This document shows, piece by piece, positions 1 through 7,411 of a DNA stretch of 7,411 nucleotides (positions are counted from its first letter, which is position 1; the number at the start of each line of letters is the position of its first letter). The notes beneath the pieces were generated by a model. It worked only from the letters and a program-made list of their open reading frames with translations, searched no databases and had not been told where the DNA came from. The translations under genes were made by a program, and so were the position numbers. The DNA is from an uncultured Verrucomicrobiota bacterium (GTDB lineage: Bacteria > Verrucomicrobiota > Kiritimatiellia > RFP12 > UBA3636): the NCBI GenBank assembly GCA_946612175.1, contig CAMOEO010000148.1, positions 1-7,411 of the forward strand, read 5' to 3'.

Positions 1-1375
<1,375 letters not shown>

Positions 1376-1384
1376 GTTCCGGTT

Positions 1385-1389
1385 CCTCC
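1385..1389 (-). promoter_or_regulatory. Shine-Dalgarno for rpoC
   Basis: On the minus strand the 18-nt gap between rpoB and rpoC reads GCACGGAGGAACCGGAAC before the ATG. GGAGG is 9 nt from the start codon. This supports the start at 1375. Confidence 0.85.
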
Positions 1390-1393
1390 GTGC

Positions 1394-5425
<4,032 letters not shown>

Positions 5426-5430
5426 CGTGG

Positions 5431-5435
5431 ACCTC
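5431..5435 (-). promoter_or_regulatory. Shine-Dalgarno that fixes the rpoB start
   Basis: The minus strand reads CGAGGTCCACG before the ATG at 5425. GAGGT is 5 nt from the start codon, slightly tight but acceptable. It favours this ATG over the upstream in-frame TTG at 5542. Confidence 0.65.
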
Positions 5436-5467
5436 GGGTGTGGAGGAAAGGGGGCGTGGGAAGGGGA

Positions 5468-5492
5468 CGGAACAGCGACAACGTTCCGAACG
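5468..5492 (-). repeat. small overlapping inverted repeats in the rpoB leader
   Basis: Two short inverted repeats share bases here. CGGAAC and GTTCCG (5468-5473 and 5483-5488) can form a 6-bp stem with a 9-nt loop. CGTTC and GAACG (5482-5486 and 5488-5492) flank a single base. They cannot form fully at the same time. No convincing -35/-10 pair was seen in the 135 bp between the terminator-like element and rpoB. The repeats are visible, but their function is unknown and they could be chance. Confidence 0.35.
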
Positions 5493-5560
5493 GATGGGCG
5501 GGCCCCGGCTATGCGCACCGAGTAAGGCCAGCGATGGGACAAAGAGCAGGAAAGCAGGAT

Positions 5561-5610
5561 AAAAAGCGGCCCGCCGCGCGGCGCGCGCGTGCGCGCCGCG
5601 GGCGGGCGGC
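5561..5610 (-). terminator. intrinsic terminator-like attenuator between rplL and rpoB
   Basis: In the transcript, the arms at 5591-5607 and 5569-5586 pair over 17 bp with one bulged base and a 4-nt loop (5587-5590). The stem is made only of G and C. Three bases (CGC) follow and then five Ts (5565-5561), after which the run is broken by A. The hairpin starts 7 nt after the rplL stop codon. Stem plus T-run is the form of a Rho-independent terminator. Because rpoB and rpoC lie downstream with no clear promoter of their own in the gap, a partial terminator (attenuator) is more likely than a full stop. E. coli has a known attenuator at the same place, between rplL and rpoB. The T-run is short and separated from the main stem by 3 nt, which may make it leaky. 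Confidence 0.68.
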
Positions 5611-5614
5611 GAGG

Positions 5615-5986
5615 CTACTTGACCTCGACCTTGGCGCCGGCGGCCTCGAACTTCTTCTTGAGTTCCTCGGCCTCGGCCTTGGAGACGCCGGTCTTGATGA
5701 CGCCGTTCTCCTCGACGAGCTTCTTCGACTCGGCCAGGCCGAGCCCGAGCACGCCGCGGACTTCCTTGATGACGGCGATCTTCTTGTCGGCGGGGGTCTC
5801 GACGAGCTTGACGTCGAACTCCGTCTTCTCCTCGGCGGCGGCGGCGGCCGGGGCGGCGCCCGCGGCGGCGACGGCGACGGGAGCGGCGGCGCTGACGCCC
5901 CACTTCTCCTCGAGGGCCTTCACGAGGCCGGCGACTTCGAGCACGGAGAGCTTGCTGAGCTCCTCGACGATTTCTTCCTGGGTCAT
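5615..5986 (-). CDS. rplL: 50S ribosomal protein L7/L12
   Basis: L7/L12 is the multi-copy protein of the factor-binding stalk; its dimers attach to L10 and recruit and stimulate translation GTPases. The protein is 123 residues, typical for the family. Residues 1-30 (MTQEEIVEELSKLSVLEVAG...) are the N-terminal dimerisation and L10-binding domain. Residues about 33-51 are an Ala/Pro-rich flexible hinge. Residues about 52-123 are the C-terminal domain, with EFDVKLVE, the VRGVLGLGLAESKKLVE factor-binding helix region and the KAEAEELKKKFEAAGAKVEVK end. The frame is open upstream to 6142, but the family start is MTQEE at 5986, and the extra 52 codons fall in the hairpin-rich spacer. Stop is TAG. 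It lacks a clear Shine-Dalgarno and is bracketed by structured RNA on both sides, which fits its need for higher output than its neighbours. Confidence 0.98.
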   Translation of the reverse strand: MTQEEIVEELSKLSVLEVAGLVKALEEKWGVSAAAPVAVAAAGAAPAAAAAEEKTEFDVKLVETPADKKIAVIKEVRGVLGLGLAESKKLVEENGVIKTGVSKAEAEELKKKFEAAGAKVEVK

Positions 5987-6004
5987 TTTCGTTTTCTTTC
6001 TTTT
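5987..6004 (-). promoter_or_regulatory. A-rich purine leader at the rplL start, no clear Shine-Dalgarno
   Basis: The 18 nt before the rplL ATG read AAAAGAAAGAAAACGAAA on the minus strand: 17 of 18 bases are purines and 14 are A. No GGAGG or AGGAG is present, while rplJ, rpoB and rpoC all have GAGG- or GGAG-type sites. An unstructured A-rich start region of this kind can bind ribosomal protein S1 and avoid secondary structure. That role is inferred. The local AT-rich patch stands out in the GC-rich surroundings. Confidence 0.55.
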
Positions 6005-6036
6005 GGTTGTCCAACCCTCCGGGCCTTTCGCCCGGA
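6005..6036 (-). repeat. two small hairpins upstream of the rplL start
   Basis: TCCGGGC and GCCCGGA (6018-6024 and 6030-6036) form a perfect 7-bp stem with a 5-nt loop, read as GAAAG in the transcript. Immediately downstream in the transcript, GGTTG and CAACC (6005-6009 and 6012-6016) form a second short stem with a 2-nt centre, so probably 4 bp in practice. The pair ends right at the A-rich rplL leader. There is no T-run on the minus strand, so these are not terminators. They may shape the rplL 5' region. Confidence 0.5.
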
Positions 6037-6093
6037 TGGAACCGGATCGCCTCTTCGCGGCACCCGCCGCGCCGGTCGTTCCGGTTTTATGGA

Positions 6094-6134
6094 TTTCTGC
6101 CGGGCCTCGCGCCAGGCGCGAGGCCCGGCAGAAA
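6094..6134 (-). repeat. perfect 20-bp inverted repeat in the rplJ-rplL spacer
   Basis: The arms at 6094-6113 and 6115-6134 are exact reverse complements, separated by the single base at 6114. The transcript would fold into a near-perfect hairpin of about 19 bp with a 3-nt loop. In the transcript it is followed by TCCATAAAACC and on the plus strand by CCCGGC, so no T-run is present on either strand and it is not a standard intrinsic terminator. A 7-bp hairpin (6131-6137 with 6144-6150) overlaps one arm by 4 nt, so the two compete. Possible roles are an RNase III-type processing site, a barrier to 3' exonuclease protecting the upstream mRNA, or a copy of a genome-wide intergenic palindrome. The sequence alone cannot choose between them. 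Confidence 0.8.
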
Positions 6135-6150
6135 CCCGGCAAAGGGTTTC
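6131..6150 (-). repeat. 7-bp hairpin overlapping the large inverted repeat
   Basis: GAAACCC and GGGTTTC (6131-6137 and 6144-6150) form a perfect 7-bp stem around a 6-nt loop. The bases 6131-6134 also belong to the 20-bp inverted repeat, so the two hairpins cannot both be complete. This hairpin would be transcribed first. Such overlap is common in switching structures but may also be chance. Confidence 0.45.
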
Positions 6151-6183
6151 GGGGATTTCCGGTTCGTCCCTCTGGCGGATCGG

Positions 6184-6200
6184 AGGAGGCTGCCCCTCCT
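6184..6200 (-). repeat. 6-bp hairpin in the rplJ-rplL spacer
   Basis: AGGAGG and CCTCCT (6184-6189 and 6195-6200) pair around a 5-nt loop. In the transcript the 5' arm is part of AAAAGGAGG, a strong Shine-Dalgarno look-alike, but no start codon follows at a usable distance, so a hidden gene is not supported. Confidence 0.4.
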
Positions 6201-6218
6201 TTTGCCAGGATTCCGAAC

Positions 6219-6254
6219 CGCGCGCCCCCTCTTCCAAGAGAAGGAGGGCGCGCG
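6219..6254 (-). repeat. GC-rich hairpin just after the rplJ stop codon
   Basis: CGCGCGCCC and GGGCGCGCG (6219-6227 and 6246-6254) form a 9-bp stem of only G and C, with a smaller CTCTT/AAGAG stem inside. It starts 8 nt after the rplJ TAG. The transcript continues with GTTCGGAATCC, without a T-run, so it lacks the second half of an intrinsic terminator. It could stabilise the rplA-rplJ mRNA end or cause pausing. Confidence 0.5.
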
Positions 6255-6262
6255 CGCGGCCG

Positions 6263-6811
6263 CTAGGCCGCGCCGCCGCCCTCCTTGTCGACGCGAGCCT
6301 TGAGGACGTAGAGGACGCTCCGGAGCGAGGCCGCGAGGACGCCGACCATGTTGGTCGCGGGCGCGTTGAGGGTGGCGAGGAGCTTGGCGCGCATCTCGTC
6401 CTTGGACGGGAGCTCGGAGAGCTGCTTCACCTGCGCGGCGTCGAGCGTCTGGCTCTCGAGCTGTCCGGCCTTGACGGAGGCCTGCTCGTTCTTCTTGAGG
6501 AACGCGACGATCGCCTTGGCGACCTCGGCCGGGTCGCCGTCGCCGGCGACGAGGGCCGTCGGGCCGGAGAGCACGGACTCGAGCTGCGTCCAGCCCTTGT
6601 CCTCCAGCGCCTTGGCGAGGTAGGTGTTCTTGACGACCTTGAGCGTCGACTTGGCCTTGCCGAGCTCGACGCGGAGCGCCGAGAGCTGCTCGACGGTGAG
6701 GCCGCCGTAGTTGAGGACGAAGCAGTAGCCGGAGTCCTTGACGAACTGGTCGATCTCCGCGATGGCGGAAAGCTTCTCCGGACGCTTGGAATGGGCCTGG
6801 GTTTTGGTCAT
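6263..6811 (-). CDS. rplJ: 50S ribosomal protein L10
   Basis: L10 anchors the L7/L12 dimers to 23S rRNA next to L11, forming the base of the factor-binding stalk. The protein has 182 residues. The N-terminal RNA-binding domain shows VLNYGGLTVEQLSALRVEL (32-50), the family motif VVKNTYLAKAL (59-69) and LSGPTALVAGDGDPAEVAKA (81-100). The C-terminal part from about residue 135 (LPSKDEMRAKLLATLNAP) is the long helix that carries L12 dimers. After LLATLNA it runs 32 more residues, about 12 longer than in E. coli L10, resembling the longer Thermotoga-type protein that holds three L12 dimers. The start at 6811 has AGGAGA at 6818-6823, 6 nt away. It follows rplA by only 20 bp, so the two are likely cotranscribed. 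Stop is TAG. Confidence 0.98.
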   Translation of the reverse strand: MTKTQAHSKRPEKLSAIAEIDQFVKDSGYCFVLNYGGLTVEQLSALRVELGKAKSTLKVVKNTYLAKALEDKGWTQLESVLSGPTALVAGDGDPAEVAKAIVAFLKKNEQASVKAGQLESQTLDAAQVKQLSELPSKDEMRAKLLATLNAPATNMVGVLAASLRSVLYVLKARVDKEGGGAA

Positions 6812-6817
6812 GGTCTT

Positions 6818-6823
6818 TCTCCT
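6818..6823 (-). promoter_or_regulatory. Shine-Dalgarno for rplJ
   Basis: The minus strand reads AAAGGAGAAAGACC before the rplJ ATG; AGGAGA is 6 nt from the start. It lies inside the 20-bp rplA-rplJ gap, which leaves no space there for a promoter or a folded leader. Confidence 0.8.
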
Positions 6824-6831
6824 TTCCCGGG

Positions 6832-7411
6832 TTAGTCGCGGATGTCGAGACGGACGGGGACGCCCATCGTCGAGCTCACGGAGATCTTCTTGAACAGCTG
6901 CCCCTTCACCGCGGCGGGGCGCACGGCGCGGATCGCGTCCACGAGCGCCTCGATGTTCGCGGCGAGCTTGTCGGCGTCGAACGAGCGCTTGCCGACGAGG
7001 ACGCAGATGTTGCCCTGGCGGTCCATGCGGAACTCCACCTTGCCGGCCTTCTGCTGCGTCACCGCGGTGGCGACGTCGTCCGTCACCGTCCCGGTCTTCG
7101 GGTTCGGCATGAGGCCGCGGGGGCCGAGGACGCGGGCGAGCTTGCGGACCGCCGTCATGGCCTCGGGCGTCGCGATCGCGACGTCGAAGTCCATCCAGCC
7201 GCCCTTGATCTTCTCGAGCAGCTCGTCCGTGCCGGCCTCGATCGCGCCGGCCGCCTTCGCGGCCTCGGCGGCGGCGCCGCCGGCGAACACCACGACGCGG
7301 ACGTCCTTGCCCGTGCCGTGCGGGAGGGAGACCGTGCCGCGGATCATCTGGTCGGACTTGCGCGGGTCGCAGCCCATGCGCATGCCGAGCTCGACCGACT
7401 CGTCGAACTTC
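6832..7411 (-). CDS. rplA: 50S ribosomal protein L1, C-terminal part (start lies beyond the window)
   Basis: L1 binds 23S rRNA at the mobile L1 stalk near the E site and helps release deacylated tRNA; in many bacteria it also represses its own operon. The last 192 codons are visible, from KFDESVELGMRMGCDPRKSD to a TAA stop. Family marks are the DPRKSDQMIRGTVSLPHGTG segment, the L1 signature LARVLGPRGLMPNPKTGTV in the middle domain, and the closing KKISVSSTMGVPVRLDIRD. Typical L1 is about 230 residues, so roughly 35-45 N-terminal residues lie outside. The frame is open to the window edge and the methionines at 7383 and 7377 are internal, not starts. It directly precedes rplJ. The usual upstream partner rplK would lie outside the window. 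Confidence 0.97.
   Translation of the reverse strand, partial: KFDESVELGMRMGCDPRKSDQMIRGTVSLPHGTGKDVRVVVFAGGAAAEAAKAAGAIEAGTDELLEKIKGGWMDFDVAIATPEAMTAVRKLARVLGPRGLMPNPKTGTVTDDVATAVTQQKAGKVEFRMDRQGNICVLVGKRSFDADKLAANIEALVDAIRAVRPAAVKGQLFKKISVSSTMGVPVRLDIRD

Noticed and set aside
5426..5542. A 39-residue N-terminal extension of RpoB from an in-frame TTG at 5542
   Set aside because: The added residues do not resemble beta, the ATG at 5425 has its own GAGGT site, and MAERTVYGKLKP matches the usual start of related beta subunits.
6086..6091. A possible rplL promoter with CATAAA as -10 on the minus strand
   Set aside because: The matching -35 position reads TGGCGC, a poor fit, and it falls inside the large inverted repeat. 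A separate rplL promoter is possible but not supported by sequence.
6094..6134. The large inverted repeat as an intrinsic terminator
   Set aside because: Neither strand has a T-run after the stem; the minus strand continues TCCATAAAACC and the plus strand CCCGGCAAAGG.
5987..6142. A 52-residue N-terminal extension of L7/L12
   Set aside because: L7/L12 is about 120-130 residues and begins at the MTQEE dimerisation domain. The extension is encoded by the hairpin-rich spacer.
6195..6203. A strong Shine-Dalgarno look-alike (AAAAGGAGG) in the spacer
   Set aside because: No ATG, GTG or TTG follows at a usable distance, and the site can be paired with CCTCCT just downstream.
5983..6237. An 84-codon minus-strand frame between rplJ and rplL, starting at a TTG
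   Set aside because: It has no recognisable domain, starts inside a GC-rich hairpin, overlaps the rplL start in another frame, and translates the inverted repeat itself.
5589..6303. Plus-strand frames of 225 and 98 codons across rplL and the spacer
   Set aside because: They lie opposite rplL and the palindromic spacer, have Ser/Ala/Pro-rich shadow composition, and show no ribosome-binding site or family match that I recognise.

Overview
This window is a piece of the classic bacterial ribosomal-stalk and RNA-polymerase operon. All genes are on the minus strand, so transcription runs from high to low coordinates: rplA (L1, 5' end beyond the window), rplJ (L10), rplL (L7/L12), rpoB (beta subunit) and rpoC (beta-prime, 3' part beyond the window). 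No accessory gene, mobile element, CRISPR array, tRNA or rRNA was seen. I see no previously undescribed system here. What deserves attention is the regulatory layout between the genes.

The DNA is very GC-rich, with codons ending mainly in G or C. The style of the RpoB and RpoC N-termini (for example IEIQTKSYEEFLQKDVPP in RpoB and the RpoC stretch around residues 24-64) resembles the PVC superphylum, most likely the Verrucomicrobiota/Kiritimatiellota/Lentisphaerota side. This placement is from memory of family sequences, not from a search, and is moderate in confidence.

Layout in transcription order: rplA ends at 6832 and rplJ starts 20 bp later, so there is no room for a separate L10-type autoregulatory leader between them. 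After rplJ comes a 276-bp non-coding gap (5987-6262) holding a series of hairpins, including a perfect 20-bp inverted repeat with a 1-nt centre. It ends in a purine-rich, A-rich stretch directly before the rplL start, in place of a clear Shine-Dalgarno. After rplL, a very GC-rich hairpin followed by five Ts (5561-5610) looks like an intrinsic terminator acting as an attenuator before rpoB. A further 135-bp leader leads to rpoB, and rpoC follows after 18 bp with a good GGAGG.

The products work together in gene expression. L1 forms one ribosomal stalk, L10 and several L12 dimers form the other (the factor-binding stalk), and beta plus beta-prime form the catalytic core of RNA polymerase. L12 is needed in several copies per L10, and polymerase in far fewer copies than ribosomes. 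Structured RNA on both sides of rplL, with a terminator-like element before rpoBC, fits differential expression within one operon; this last point is inference.
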